Shown here one piece after another: positions 34,201 to 49,200 of a stretch of DNA of 64,000 nt (position 1 is the stretch's first letter; every line of letters starts with the position of its first letter). Made by a program: the position numbers and the translations under genes. Source of the DNA: Prionace glauca (lineage: Eukaryota; Chordata; Chondrichthyes; Carcharhiniformes; Carcharhinidae); NCBI GenBank assembly GCA_037974335.1, contig CM075733.1, forward strand, positions 39,769,959 through 39,833,958, in the 5' to 3' direction. Below the pieces are notes generated by a model, which made no database searches, was not told where the DNA came from, and was given only the letters and a program-made list of their open reading frames with translations.

Positions 34201-37200
34201 AGCTGAGATAGACTTGGGGCTCGCGTCCTCCCCCTGCCCCCCAGAGCAAAAGCCTGGCATAATGTACAGCCCGGTAATCCTTGAGTGATTGAGGATTTTA
34301 CCTGAAGAAGGGCATGATTGCGGGAAGGGAATATTTCAAAATGGGGTGCGAGATACTGAAAAAAAAGATAGATGAATAGAGACCATATTGTATGAATTGA
34401 GGACATGCTCCAATCCATATCCTGCTAGAGAATGAATGTGAGCTTCTTAAAATGTAATTGAAAGGAATTGGGAATGGAAGTGGAGGAGCTCAAACATTTT
34501 TAACCACACTCCAGCTATGTCACAGGATAGGGATAAGAAGACAGAGAGAGACAGTCGTAGTGATTCTGGAAGGTGCATTGAGAAAGTAGCCCCTTACTGC
34601 TTCCCTTCTCCCACCTCCCTAATATACTTTGAACCTTTCTTTTCATTGGAAAACTTAAGCACAAGTCTTGATAATTTTGCACATGGAAAGGAGGCTAAAG
34701 TAAGAGGCTTCTAAACAAATAGACAGCATTTCTGCAATGCCTTTCATATCCTCAAGATATGCTGAAGCACTTGAGTGAGGAGTTACTTTTCTGACGTATG
34801 TTCATTGTCATTTTATTGGCAAAAGTTGATGAACAGTAAACAGTTCATTAAAAGTCATTAATGAACAGTAATACCACAAACCCCCCCCCCCCCACAAGAT
34901 ATAGGAGCAGAATTGGGCCACTCTGGTCTGTTCCGTCATCCAATCATGGCTAATAAGTTTCTCAATCCCATTCTCCCAACTTTTCCGCGTATTCTTTGGT
35001 CCCCTTGCTAATCAAGAACCTATCTATCCCTGTCTTAAATACACTCAATGACCTGGCCTTCATAGCCTTCTGTGGCAATGAATTGCATAGATTCACCATC
35101 CTCTGGCTGAAAGAATTCCTCCTCATTGCTTTCTAAAGGGTCATCTCTTTACTCTAAGGCTGTGCCCTCTAATCCTAGTCTCTTCTACTAATGGAAACAT
35201 CTTCTCCATATCCACTGTATTCAGGTCTTTCAGTATTCTGTAAACTTCAATGAGATCCCCCCTCATCCTTCTAATCTCCATTAAGTACAGACCCTTGAAT
35301 CCTTAAACAGTCCTCATGTGTCAAGCCTTTCGCACCTTAAACATAGAAAATGTTGTCATCCAATTACTGTTCAGGTGGTGTCAGATCACAGGTGCAGGAA
35401 AGTAAACATGAATGTGCAATTAGCCACATTTGCCTTCATTTTGCAGCAGTCCTCTGAGACATCATGACTTGAAAACATCAAATTAGATAACTAGCTGCTG
35501 GGGCTACCTCCTCATGCCCTGGTCAAAAGCCCCACAAAGCCCCAAACAGGGCTAGAAGGTAAAATATTACAAAATTCATGCCCCCACTCCTTTGACAAAG
35601 AAACTTCTACATTGATCAGGGAAATTTTGCTGCATCTGTGCCTAGAAGATCCTGGTTTTCTGGAACTCTTGGCAAGAGATTCAGCAAGGTTAGCATGCAG
35701 TCTTGGCACAGGCAAAGGCCATGGAAATAGAAATGAGCAGAGTCAGTAAAATTGGAAAATCATTCCTTAATTAAAAAACCTTTTACTTAGGGTTGTTAGC
35801 AGTTGATAAAATATATTGTCTGTCATTTTATGAATTAAGCCATTTTAGAAACCAGAGATTTAACTTCCTAAACATTGGCTGGAATTCTCCAACCACACCG
35901 GTGGCTGGGATTCTTTGTTCCTGCTGCAATGAATGGAGATTTGGCAGTGCACCAATTTCTCCATTCTCGCTGGGAGCGGTCGTGGGGTGTACAAGACTGG
36001 AGAATTGGATTTATAAATGACTGGTTAGTGCACTAATTTACTGACTACATTATTGTAGTGCAGGCAGAAACTATTTGAAATAGGTTATTGAATACATCCC
36101 TCTCTGCTGTTTAATGCAATGTTAAATGTGAACCAATCTATTCAAATTAAACCTCTGGCTTGGTTAAAATTCCCATCTTTATCAAAATGGGAGCAGGTTC
36201 CAAAATGCTGTAAGTTATCAAGTCACATTGATACAGAAGCATTTATATGTTGTCCACTCTTTTAATATGGTAATGGTCAATTAGACATAATGGCTCCACA
36301 AATATCCCCATCCTCAATGATGGGATAATCCAGCAAATCAGAAGATAAGGCTGAAGCATTTGCAACCATCTTCAGCCAGAAGTGCCAAGTGGATGATGCA
36401 TTTCAGCCTCCTCCTCCTGAGATCTTCAGCATCACAGATAAAAGTCTTCTGAAGTTTTATTCACTCTACATGCAAGGTGGAATTTTCTGCACCCCCACCC
36501 ACGGTGGCAGAGAAGAGTCACCATCACTGGGATATGCAGCATCTTGGAACTTCTCCCAAAAACATTCTGTTCTTGATCTTTCTAATGTTGGGAACTCGTG
36601 TTGATTGACCCAAATATTGATCAGTATAAGCATCCTCAAACAAAAATTTCCATCTTAGTTCACTTACTGAGAAAATAGATGAGAATAAAAAGTGCTGTTC
36701 CTGTTCTTTTTTACTAATTAAAATTGATAAAGATGGGAATTTTAGATGATCCAGAGGTTCAATTGCTCCTCAGTGGGACAAAGAGAATCTGAAACATAGA
36801 AAAACTACAACACAAACAGGCCCTTTGGCCCACAAGTTGCGCCGAGCATATCCCTATCTACTAGGCATACCTGTAACCCTCTATCTTACTAAGTTCCATG
36901 TGCTTATCCAAAAGTCTCTTAAAAGACCCCATCGAATTTGCCTCCACCACCACCGCTGGCAGCCGATTCCATACACCCACCTCCCTCTGGGTGAAAAACT
37001 TACCCCTAGCATCTCCTCTGCACCCTAAACCTGTGTCCTCCTGTGGCAACCATTTCAGCCCTGGGAAAAAGCCCTTGAGAATCCACTCGATCAATACCTC
37101 TCATCATCTTATACACCTCTATCAGGTCACCCCGATCCTCATCTCTCCAAGGAGAAAGGACCGAGCTCTCTCAACCTATCCTCATAAGGCATGCCACCCA

Positions 37201-40200
37201 ATCCAGGCAACATCCTTGTAAATCTCATCTGCACCCTTTCTATGGCTTCCACATCCTTTCTGTAATGAGGTGACCAGAACTGAGCTCCAAGTGGGGTCTG
37301 ACCAGGGTCTTATACAACTGCAGCATTATCTCCCTATTCCTAAACTCAATTCCTCGATTGATGAATGCCAGTACACCATACGCCTTCTTAACCACAGGCT
37401 CTACCTGCAAAGCTACTTTGAGCGTCCTACGAATCCAGACCCCAAGATCCTACTGATCTTCCACACTGCCAAGAGTCTTACCCTTAATATTGTAATCTGT
37501 CATCATATTTGACCTGCCAAAATGAATCACCACACACTTATCTGGGTTGAAGTCCATCTGCCACTTCTCCTTGCATCCTATCAATGTCTCGCTGAAACTT
37601 CTGACATCCCTCCACAACACCTCCAACCTTTGTGTCATCTGCAAACTTGCCAACCCATCCTTCCACTCCCTCATCCAGGTCATTTATAAAAAAACCACAA
37701 ACAGCAAGGGTCCCAGAACAGATCTCTGGGGCACTCCACTGGTGACCGACCTCCATGCAGAAAAAGACCCATCTACAACCATTCTTTGCCTTCTGGGTCC
37801 AAGCCAGTTCTGAATCCACAGAACAATGGATCCCATGCCCCCTCACTTTCTCAATAAGCCTTGCTTGGGGCACCTTATCAAACGCCTTGCTGAAGTCCAC
37901 ATAACCATATCTACTGCTAGTTCTTCATCCATGTGTTTAGGCACATCCTCAAAAAATTCAATCAGGCTCATCAGGCATGATCTGCCTTTGACAAAGCCAT
38001 GCTGACTATTCTTGATCATACTATAGCTCTCCAAATGTTCACAGATCCTGTTTCTCAGCATCTTCTCCATCAACTTACCAACCACTGAGGTTAGACTCAC
38101 CGGTCTATAATTTCCTGGGCTATCTCTTCCCTCTTTCTTGAATAAAGGAACCACATCCGCAATCCTTCAATCCTCTGGAACCACTCCTGTCTCCACTGAT
38201 GACACATAGATCATTGCCAGAGGCTCAGCAATCTCTTCCCTCACCTCCCACAGTAACCTGGGGTACATCCCATCCGGTCCCGCCAACTTATCTAACTTGA
38301 TGCTTTTCAAAAGCTCCAACACATCCTCTTTCTTAATGTCTACATGCCCAAGCTTTTCAGTCCGTTGCAAGTCTTGTACTACAGTCACCAAGATCCTTTT
38401 CCACTGTAAATATTGAAGTAAAGTACTCATTGAGCACCTCTGCAAGTTCTACCGGTTCTACACAAACCTTCCCACCGTCACACTTGATAGGTCCTTCACG
38501 TCTTATCCTCTTGCTCATATACTTGTAGAATGTCTTGGGGTTTTCCTTAATCCTACCTGTCAAGGCCTTCTCATGACCCGTTCTGGCTCTCCTAATTTCC
38601 TTAAGTTCCTTCCTACTAGCCGTATACTCTTCTAGATCCCTAGCATTATCTAGCTCCCTGAACCTTTTGTAAGCTTTTCTTTTCTTCACTAAATTCATTA
38701 TAACTTTCGTACACCACAGTTCCTTTAGTCTACCATAACTTCCTTGCCTCATTGGAATGTTGCTGTACAGAGCGCCACGCAAATATCCCTTGAAAATGTG
38801 CCACATTTCTTCCGTACATTTCCCTGAGAAAACCTCTTTCCAATTTATGCCTCTAATTTCCTGCCCGATAGCCTCATAATTCTCCTTACTCCAATTAAAC
38901 ATTTTCCTAGTTTGTCTGATCCTATGTCTCTCCAAAGCCAATGTAAAGTAGATAGAGTAATGATCACTCTCCCCAAAATGCTCTCCCACTGAGAGATCAG
39001 ACACCTGTCCAGGTTCATTTCCCAATACCAAATCAAGTGCAGCCTCTCCTTTTGTACGTTTATCCACATATTGTGTCAGGAAACCTTCCTGAACACATTT
39101 AACAAACTCCTCCCCATCTATATCTTTTGCCTTTGGGAGATTTCAATCAATATTTGGGAAATTAAAATCTCCCATCACAACAACTCTTATTATTACATTT
39201 TTCTTGGATCTGTTTCCCTATCTGCTCCTCAACATCCCTGTTACTATTGGGCAACCTATAGAAAACATCCAGTAAAGTTAGTGACCCCTTCCTCTTTCAA
39301 ACCTCCACCCACAGAGACTCCGTAGACAAACCCTCCATGGTGTCCACCTTTTCTACAGCCGTGACACTATCTCTGATCAACAGTGCCACTCTCACCTCTT
39401 TTTCCTCCCTCCCTGTCCCTTCTGAAACATTTGAAACCTGGCACTTTGAGTTATCCAAGCCTCTGTAATGGCCACCACATCACATTTCCAAGTAGGAACC
39501 CATGCTCTAAGCTCATCCACTTTGTTCACAACATTCCTTGTGGTAAAATAGACACACCTCAAACCTTCAGTCTGAGTGCTCTCCTTCTCCATCATCTGCC
39601 CATCCTCCCTCTCTCACTGTCGACAAGCTGTCTCTATTTGTGAGCTAACCTCGCCTCTCCCAGTCACTTCACTTTGATTCCCACCCCCCCAACCATTCTA
39701 GTTTAAACTCTCCCCAGTAGCCTTAACAAACCTTCCCACCAGGATATTGGTCTCCCTGTGATTCAAGTGCAACCCGTCCTTTTTGTACAGGTCACACCTG
39801 CCCCTAAATCTGCTGGCGGGAATGCCTACAAAATCCCACTCGATATCAAGAAACTGCTGAAGTCATTGGATACTACAAAGGTTACAGGCACTGACAATAT
39901 TCCAGAAATAGAACTAAAGAGTTGTGTTTCAAGACTAGCTGTGCCCCAAGCCAAGGTGTTCCAGTGCAGCTACAACACTGACATCTACCCTGCAATATGG
40001 AAAAATGCCCAGGTATGTGCTGTATACAAAAGCAATACAAATCCAACCCAGCCAATTAATGCCCCAATTGTCTATTCTCAATCATCAGGAAAGCGATTGT
40101 AGGGGTTGCAAGTGGCACTTACTCAGTCTGGATTCCAGCAGAGCCATTCAACTCCTGACCTCTTGACAGCCTTAGTCCAAATATGAACAGAAGAGCTGAA

Positions 40201-43200
40201 CTCCAGAGGTGAGGTGAGAGTGACTCTCCTTGACATCAAGGCATCTTTTGACCGAGTGTGGCATCAAAGAGCCCTGGCAAAATGGAAGTCAATGGGAATC
40301 AGGGGAAAATTCTCTGCTGTTGGGAGTCATCCCTAGCACAAAGGATGATGGATGTGGTTGTAGGAGGTGAATTTCCTCTTCTCAGGTCATTGGACAGGAG
40401 TTCCTCAGCAGACTGGCCCAACCACCTTCAGCCACTGCATCAATGACCTTGCCTCTATCATAAGTGGGGATGTTCACTGATGATTGTACAATGTTCAGCA
40501 CCAATGAAGACTCCTCAGATACTGAAGCAGTCCATGTGCAAATGCAGCAAGATCTGGGCAACATCCAGGCTTGGTCTGGTAAGTGGCAAGTAATATTCAT
40601 ACCTCAAGTTCCAGTCAATGACCATTTCCAATGAGAGTGAATGCAATCATCTCCCCTTGATATTCATTGGTATCACAGAAGCCCCCATTATCAACATCCA
40701 TAGCAGATGCATGGGAACACCATCACCTGGAGGTTCCACTCCAAGTCACTCCTCATCCCAACTTGGAAATATATCACTGTTCCTTCCTTGTTGTTGAATC
40801 AAATTCTTAAAACTCCCTCTCTAACAGCACTGTGGGTGTATCTACACCACAGGGACTGCAGTGGTTCAAGAAGGCAGCTCACCATCACCTTCTCAAGGGC
40901 AATTAGAGATGGGTAAACAAATGCTGGGCTAGCCAGTGATACCCACATCCTGTGAAAGAATTTAAAAAACGAGTGAGGTGGCTGCAAAGATTGCAATGCT
41001 GTGAAATAATCCAGCTATGGTCAAAGAAATAGCACGTTCTATACACCCAGTGCCATAACCAACCCTGAAACAACACTGCTTCAGATCAAGTCCCTGGAGA
41101 ATTTGTCAGCAAACGTGTAATAGAAATGTACATTTTACAGTGATCATGTGAATGCATTCTACATAAATCTTTTGGTGGTCAGATGCAACCAGGGCATTTC
41201 AAGATTCAGAAGAAATCCATTTTAACTATGCCATTTAGAGGGAGATGGTGATGTATTGATAACGTCATGGCCCAGTAATCCAGAGGCTCAGGCTAATGCT
41301 TTGGAGGCATGGTTTCACATCCCACCACAGCAGCTGGCGGAATTTAAACTCAGTCAATAAAATCTGGAATTGAAAGCTGGTCTCAATGATGGTGACCCCA
41401 AAAATACATCAGGTTCATTAATGTGCTTTTGGGAAGGAAGTCTCCCATCCTTATCTGTTTTGGTCTATGTATGACTCCACACCCACAGCAATGTCATAGA
41501 GTCACACAGATGTACAGAATGGAAACAGGCCCTTCGGCCCAACTTGTCCATGCCGCCCTTTTTTTTGAAACCTCTAAACTAGTCCCAATTGCCCGCATTT
41601 GGCCCATATCCCTCTATACCCATCTTTCCTGTCTAAACGCTTTTTACAAAATTGTATCCGCCTCTACTACTACCTCTGGAAACTTTCTCCAAGCATCGCC
41701 ATCCTCTGTATGAGAAAGTTGCCCCTCTGGATCCTTTTGTTTCTCTTCCCTCTCACTTTAAACCTATGCTCTAGTTTTAGACTCCCCTACCTTTGGGAAA
41801 AGATTTTGACTATCTGGTTGATTTGTGCCCCTCATTATTTTATAGACCTCTATAAGATTACCCTCAGTCTTCTGCATGTCAGAAAAAAAGTCCTACTCTA
41901 TCCAGCCTCTTTTTATAACTCAAACTATCAAGTCCCAGTAGCATCTTAGTAGATCTTCTTTGCACTATTTTTTACTTAATATCCCAGACAGTAAAATTCT
42001 GGCTCATGTCAGACTAGAAGGTGGCAGCTGGACAATAAAGACTTTCTGTTTAGGACTCTAGATTAGAAATCCTGTAACACAATCACTACAATAACATTTC
42101 ATTCAAAAGGCAGAGCATTTTCAGCGTTGAAATGACTTATCACATTTGATTTTTACACACCAGCCTTGGCATGGATCTTGAACTCTGGAACTTTGGGAAT
42201 CAACTGTAAGGCTTACAAACTGACCTATGCTAAAAGTGCATTCACCTCATATTTTTCTGCCTATTATTTTGGTCGGAAGGAAAGCTAGTTCAAAATCAAT
42301 GGGTTAAGCCCTCAGATAGAAGAATACCAAAGTAGAGAATTTGTCACTAACATTGTTGACAAACTATTTGGTTCCATGTACCGTTACAACACTTTTATTT
42401 ATATCACAGACATTCACAGAAAATTGCTTCAAAACAAATGTAGTTAGTTTCGACATGTGAAAAGTGACGCGTCAGCAGATGATACTTCCTCTGTAAAGTG
42501 AGTTACCTTTCCAGCTGCACATTTTCGAAAATAGCTGGAACATTGAGCATTGAACAAAAAGTTGTATTTTAAAACTTCAACTTCAAATATTCAGCCAAGC
42601 AGGGGAAACAATTCAAAGACAATGTGGATAAAATTGGGCTCAGTCGCAAGATTTTATTTTGTATAATGAGATGCCTTGAAGTTGCAAAAGGGAGAATCAA
42701 CTAATTGCTGGAATGTTTATCTTGGATGATATTCGCTTGAGTTTTGGGTGTTTTTCCATTTTTGTTATACCTTTGAACATTTTGGAGGAAGTGATCTGGC
42801 TGGTGTTAAAATGCTTTTTTTGTATCTTTAAGGCTTATTCACAAACCAGTTAAAATCAAATAGGGATGATCAAGGAGGGCTTCTCTTGGCATTGAGCCTG
42901 ACTGCAGAATGAGCAGAGATTACAAAGAGTATGATAAGCTGCGAGAAGAGGAAAGGAAGAGAAGCTGTGAGAAGGAGGAGAAGGAGATATCGAAAGATTC
43001 TCAGCAGGAGAATATAGTGACAGAGGGACAGTGTGGAGCAGCTGCTTCTGAGGGCTGGTTTTAATTATGCCCAGATACTCTGGAAGCCCCCATTGCACGA
43101 GCCACGATAACAGCATTGTGAGCTGCTGCAGCACTAAAAAATTGGATGGTTGGTACTTGCGCTGTGATGAACTGTGTCATGCTTAACTCGAAAGATTTGT

Positions 43201-46200
43201 TAATGCTGGTGAACACTAAATATTTGCAAAATAGGATGAGTTGCAACTTCTGTGCAAAGCCCTGTTCACCATAATACTGAATGCAGACCATGTGTCAGGA
43301 TCCTAATGTGCCAAGCACCTCGATGTGTTCATCCATTTGCCTTTTCTCTAGCTTGGCACATTGAATTTCTCACCTGAGTTCCTGAACAGCATGCAGGACT
43401 GGACTGTGAGCAAGCATCTCTTGGATTTGAAAGTGCACTTGACCACATTAAACTGCTTGTGGTATTGGATCAAGGTCATTGGGCCTATACTCCCAGCACT
43501 GATTGCTATGTTTGTCTTTTTCCACTGCCTTCTGTGAAACACAAAATGTTAGCATGCAACTACAGCATGTGAATAGGAAAGCAAATGGAATGTTGGCCTT
43601 TATTGAAGAGAGATGGGGTATAAAAATCAGGAATCTTGCATTCAACAGGATGTTAGTGAGACCTCACCCAGGATAACTGTATATAATTCTGGTTAACTTA
43701 CTTAAGGAGGGAAGACTTACATTGGAAGCAAGTCAGAGAAGGTTCACTGACTTGGCTGATTTCTGAGATATGAGGGGTTTGTCTCAAAAGGAAAGGCTGT
43801 GTAGGTTAGGCAATGAAGGGGTTCATAATCACATAGTTTTTAAAAAATCACATAAGTTGCTATGAGAAAAGAAACAGAGAATTTTATAAGAGTCTTCACA
43901 GATAAGCACCAGGGCCTTGAGTGAGAATTCATTAAATCAGACATCTGGAGCTGGGAGGAGAGGCGATATACACTGACACAAATGGGGATATCAATGATGA
44001 CTTCTAACAATGATGAATTAAATCCCTAACATCATTATATCTTCATGCTGGGTGGATGTTCTAATTAAGGAAGTAATCTTTGTGACTGGCTTTAATATCT
44101 GTACCTTATGAATGATGTAACCTTAGACAACAGTTGTGCACAGATAGAGATAACTCCAATACCTGGATTTGATTTTATTGTTGTCGCATGTATTGGCAAA
44201 CAGCGAAAAGCATCATTCCCCCGCGCCGTACACACAAAGCACATCGCACACAGAGCAGGAAAAGACAGAGCACAGAATGCAGTCACAGCTAGGGCACAGA
44301 GAAAGATCAAATCCAATGCGAGGTCCATTCAAAAGTCCGACGGCAGAACAGAAGAAGTCGCTCCCGAGTCAGTTGGCATGTGCCCCCAGGCCCCCACATC
44401 CCCCTCCCCCGAAGAAAGAATGCGGAAAAGAGAACAACCGGGGGCACGCGGAGCCCCTGACTACACTAACCGCCTCTTGGAGGCAGCGGGAAATGCGCAC
44501 AGCGTCAACAGATGGAAAGCTGGCACGAGCGATGGGCCTGGCCCTGCCCACGACCCCCTGCAGCCCACTACAATCCCAGGCAGACAGGAGCCGCAGCAAA
44601 CTGTGACACAACCATAAAGAGCGCCCCCCCATGGTACACCTGCAAAAAGTTGATGAGCATCGCAATGGACATGCCAAATTTCCCCAGTCCCCCGAGAAAG
44701 CAGAGGTGCTGGTGGGCCTCCCCAACTACAGCATCAGCATGGAAGGACCAGGGCAGGCAGCCGGCAATCCGGACACCCAAAAACCCGAAACTCCCAATCA
44801 ACTCCATCCCATGCCCACCGATCCCGACAGGGGCATGTCCCCCAGTATGCCCCCCGAAGCCGATGACCATGCCACCACCACCGAGGAAGGACCACTGCTA
44901 TTGCTCCAGTCCACCAGACACCTTTCCCACACCCCCACCCCCAACATTCCATCCCATCACTGCCCGAGATCCGCCCCACCACAGTCACACCACCAGCAAA
45001 CCCAAAAATCGAGCTGCAGGGCAACGCGGCCACACAGCCAAAGCGCACAAGGAGCACACCAAGGGACCGAGGACACAGCCCTGCAGGGTACCGGCACCAA
45101 GGACGACCGCGGAGGAAGCGTGCCCCCCCCCCCCCCCCCAACCAAATGACTGTAATCCACAGACCAGCAGGTCCAGGATCCAGTCGCAAAGGGCCAGGTG
45201 GCAAAGTTTGGAGATGAGTTGATATATGGAGATTGGTATATGCTAATTAAATGTAATGAAATTTGAAACTATAACTGCTTGTGTATTCCTGAGTTCTGGA
45301 CTCTGGCTAGTTATCAGCTCTGACCTGTGACTTTCCAGCATTCTTTCTACACAGCTTGAATTAAAAACAACTGTTTAAGAGAACTCCGTGACTTGGTCTG
45401 GTTACTTGAATGGTTCAGATTGGAAGTCTGAACAGCAAAGCCTACAACAGGCAGATATAGATTCAATTCTGACAAAGGGTCTTCCAGATTCCAAAGGTTA
45501 GCTCTATTCTCTCTCCACAGATGCTGTCAGACCTGCTGAGATTTTCCAGCATTTCCTGTTCATGTGTATAAATTAATTGAAGTTTGGGAAAATGAGAGGG
45601 GATATTGTTGAAATATATGATACTGAATTGGCATGGGAGAACGGGAGTCCTTGACAATATGGGTGCTGAAAGGTCATTTACCCTCACTGAGGAATCTGGA
45701 GTTAAAAGGCAGTTTCAAAATAAAGGATCTTCCATTTAAGACAGAGATGAAAGAGTCATTGGAATTTTCTTTGCCAGAGAGCAGTGAAGACTGGTTCATT
45801 GAATATTTTTAAGGTTGAGTTAAGCAGAATTTTGATTGACTGACGAGTTGAGGGTTATGGAATTCAGGCAGAAAAGTGGAATCAAGACCTCAAGCAAATC
45901 TGCCATGATCTCATTAAGTGGTGGTTCAAACTTAAGTAGCCTAATCCTGCTGCTATTTCTTATATTCTAACCTGGTCAAAAATTTGTCTTCAGTTGCATG
46001 AATATTAAATTTAGTTGGCAATTTCTTTTGCAGTACCTTACTGAAAACCTTTTGGAAATTCATATAGAACGCATCCATAGACATTCTTTTGTATGGATGG
46101 CTATTTTGTGAGGGGTGTCTGTGTGCATGTGTGTGTGTGCATGCGCATGATCCTGGCCATGTCAGCAATGATACTCAATTGGTATCAATGGTTGTGATAG

Positions 46201-49200
46201 CGGATGAATGCTGTAGCAGTAGGGAAAGCCACAGTTACCTTGGTTTCCTTGTCACTGGAACTGGACCTACCCTCTGTCAAGGACCTGTCTGCTGATATGC
46301 AATGGCATATCCATGTTAAAAGGTGTCCCACACTGGCCATCTAACTAGATGAAACCAACACAACACCCATACAGACAAACCCTACAAGAGGTGATGGGGA
46401 CATGACTGTGAGATCTAGAAATCCCTAACTTTGGATCAGTATATAGGAAATGAAGTTTGATTCAGTCATCCTACCTTTTGAAATGGGGACAGGAATGCAT
46501 TTTGGCAGCTTCCTTCACAGCTGAGCAGCCCTCTTTAGGATCCACTCTCTGTTCACCCCAAATTTGATTTGATTTGATTTATTATTGTTACAAAAGTGAC
46601 CAAAAGATAATCTGTTCCATCTGCAACCTGACTGGAAAACTGCATCCAGTGGACTCATCTACCTGCAGTCAGAAAATCGAAGCTAAACACAATCTCAAAA
46701 CCTGGAATGTACAAACCCTTATGGATAATGAACCAAACAATCCACCAGAACAGAGGACTGTAGAGGGAGTACAGTGAATGTTTACCCGGATGATTCCTGG
46801 GAGGGCAGGTCTGTCATATGAGGAGAGATTAAATTGATTAGGAGGCAAACAGGCAGGAAGGGAACAGGTGACCACCAGACAGAGCAAGAGAGATAGGCAG
46901 GTAGAGCAGGAATCTCCTGTGACCACTCCCCTGCAGAACAGATATACCACCTTGGATACTGTTGAGGGAATGATCTCTCTAGAGAAAGCAGCAGCAGCCA
47001 AACTCGTTGACTCTTAACAGTCCTCTGCAAATAACCAAGCATGCCATTTAGTTCAAGGACAATTAGAGATGGGCAACAAATACTGGCCCTGCCACCAGCC
47101 CAACATCCCAGAAGAAGTTATTTTAAAAGCACATATTCAAGCCCAGATCCCAAAAATATAGGCCTGAATTTTACCGTCCTGCCCGCCATGGGAATTGGAG
47201 CAGGCAAGGGTAGACCATGGAAAGGTCCACTGACCTCGGGCAGGATTTTACAGTTTTGGGATGAGCGAGGATATAAATTCCTGCCTCATTATGCAAATTG
47301 CCACCCCATCCTTTGTTAACTGACCTGTACGTGTTGTCCCTTTACACACACACATCCCACATATGAGCCAGATACACGCGGAGTGTATGTAAAACAATAT
47401 GTTCCGTCATGATTGTCCTGCAGTTTGGTCTTGAGAGTGCTGTATGAAAGGGGACCAAAATATTCACCATAAATACTTTCATTCAGTTAAAAAATGAATT
47501 ACTGCCAACGTATGCACACAATACATTCCGGAGTTTCTCTGTCTCAAAATGTAAGGTGAACAACCAGTCTATTTTCAAAATGTAATGTAGAAGGCTCCTT
47601 TCGCATTCAGAACTTTAGTTCAATACTTCCAAGTGTTACTCCCACCATAAATTGTAAACACAGTAGTTCATCCAATTCTTTAACTCTTACATGAGCAACA
47701 CGACAGATGACAAGTTCAGGGAGGCTGAAGGGGCGACCCAATAGAGGTTTACAAAAGTGTAAGAGGCATGGATAGGATGGATAGTCGGAGTCTTTTTCCC
47801 AGGGTAGAAATGTCAATTACTAGGAGACATGGTTTTAAGATAAAAGAGGGAAAATTTAAGCAAGATGTGAGAGACAAGTCTACACAGAGGATGGTGAGTG
47901 CCTGGAAAGCACTGCCAGAGAAGATGATAGAAGCAGATACAATAGCAATGTTTAAGAGGCATCTTGAAAGATATACAAATTGGCAGAGAATAGAGGGATG
48001 CAGACTGACTGGAAGCAAAAGATCTTTAGTTTAGAAAGGTGTCATGTGCCAGCACAGACTTGCTGAACCTGGATCCATGATTTTTAAAGCTTCCCACTAT
48101 TGGGTATTTTTTGGTCTGCAGATCTGGATCTGATCTAGAGTAATTGATAGAAGCTTGCCATGACAATATAACCTCTATCATTATTGTGCCATGTGACTGC
48201 CAGGACAGTGGAAGACAAGTTAGTTAAATCTTAGTCTTTTCTTATCTAGCAATGTCCAGTTCTCATGATCTAATGAAGGAGTCTTCTGAAATGTCCAGAT
48301 AAGGAGCAAGACATTTGAAGGAGACAAAAATATTGTTTATCTTCTGCTTTTAATGCTTTGGTTTGAACTACAGGACATGCCTAAACAAGAAAAATACGAT
48401 TGGAATGATAGCAACCATAAAAATATATTTTAAACATCCAGTAAAATAAACATAGGCAGAAGAACTAACTTTAGTACCAGGAGAATGTTTAGGGAAGATT
48501 AGCGGTAATAAAAAAAACTACTCAAATGAATTTGAGAACTATTACGTCAGGAAAACACATTTCAAGTAAACAGCTTTGACCATTTATGTAAATTGACTGT
48601 TTTCAAAGAATTCAAGATTAGATGCATCATGAGGGATTATTTGCAACTTGCACCTTTGAGAGGCAAACTAAGATTTGTTTAGGAGCACATTTTTTAATTG
48701 TTATTGGGGATTTGTTTAGGAGCACATTTTTTAATTGTTATTGGGAAATCTTAAAAAACAGATGAATAACTGTAAAGCTCCTCTCTGTAGACTGATTATC
48801 TATGCCATATATAAATGTTTCTCATACTTGCTCAAAGTGTGGCAGGTTCAGGAGAAAGCTGCTTAATTGCTGATTCTGGCACATACCAACAATAGGTAAC
48901 AAACACATCCATACAAAATCACAAATATCTTAGTGAAATAATGATGCAGCAAATGGCAGCTTTCTATGCAGAAATACCTGAAAATCAGATAGAACACAAA
49001 CATATTCAAAGCAGCAGAATTCCCCCTGCTTCAGAAAAAACATCTCACAACTAAATATTTACTTCTATGAATCATTGGAAAAGTGAATTTCAAAAGAATT
49101 AGTACAGGAATTATGCTTTATGGACAGCAATTAAATGAAGTTTTAAACTTAGCTTCTAGCGCATATATGCTTTGAAGAAAAATTGGATGCTGAATAATAG

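Noticed and set aside
35512-35715. Minus-strand frame considered as the missing TRIM45 exon 4
   Set aside because: No filamin motif. The real exon was found at 47439-47325 with the DNHDGTY motif and correct phases.
42500-42560. ENVQL-like stretch before a donor-like site, considered as TRIM45 exon 4
   Set aside because: No upstream filamin sequence and the phase does not fit.
44108-45222. Several long plus-strand frames rich in Pro, Thr and Lys
   Set aside because: They are antisense shadows of the A-to-G-biased L2/Rex-like LINE. The minus strand aligns with known LINE protein segments; the plus frames resemble nothing.
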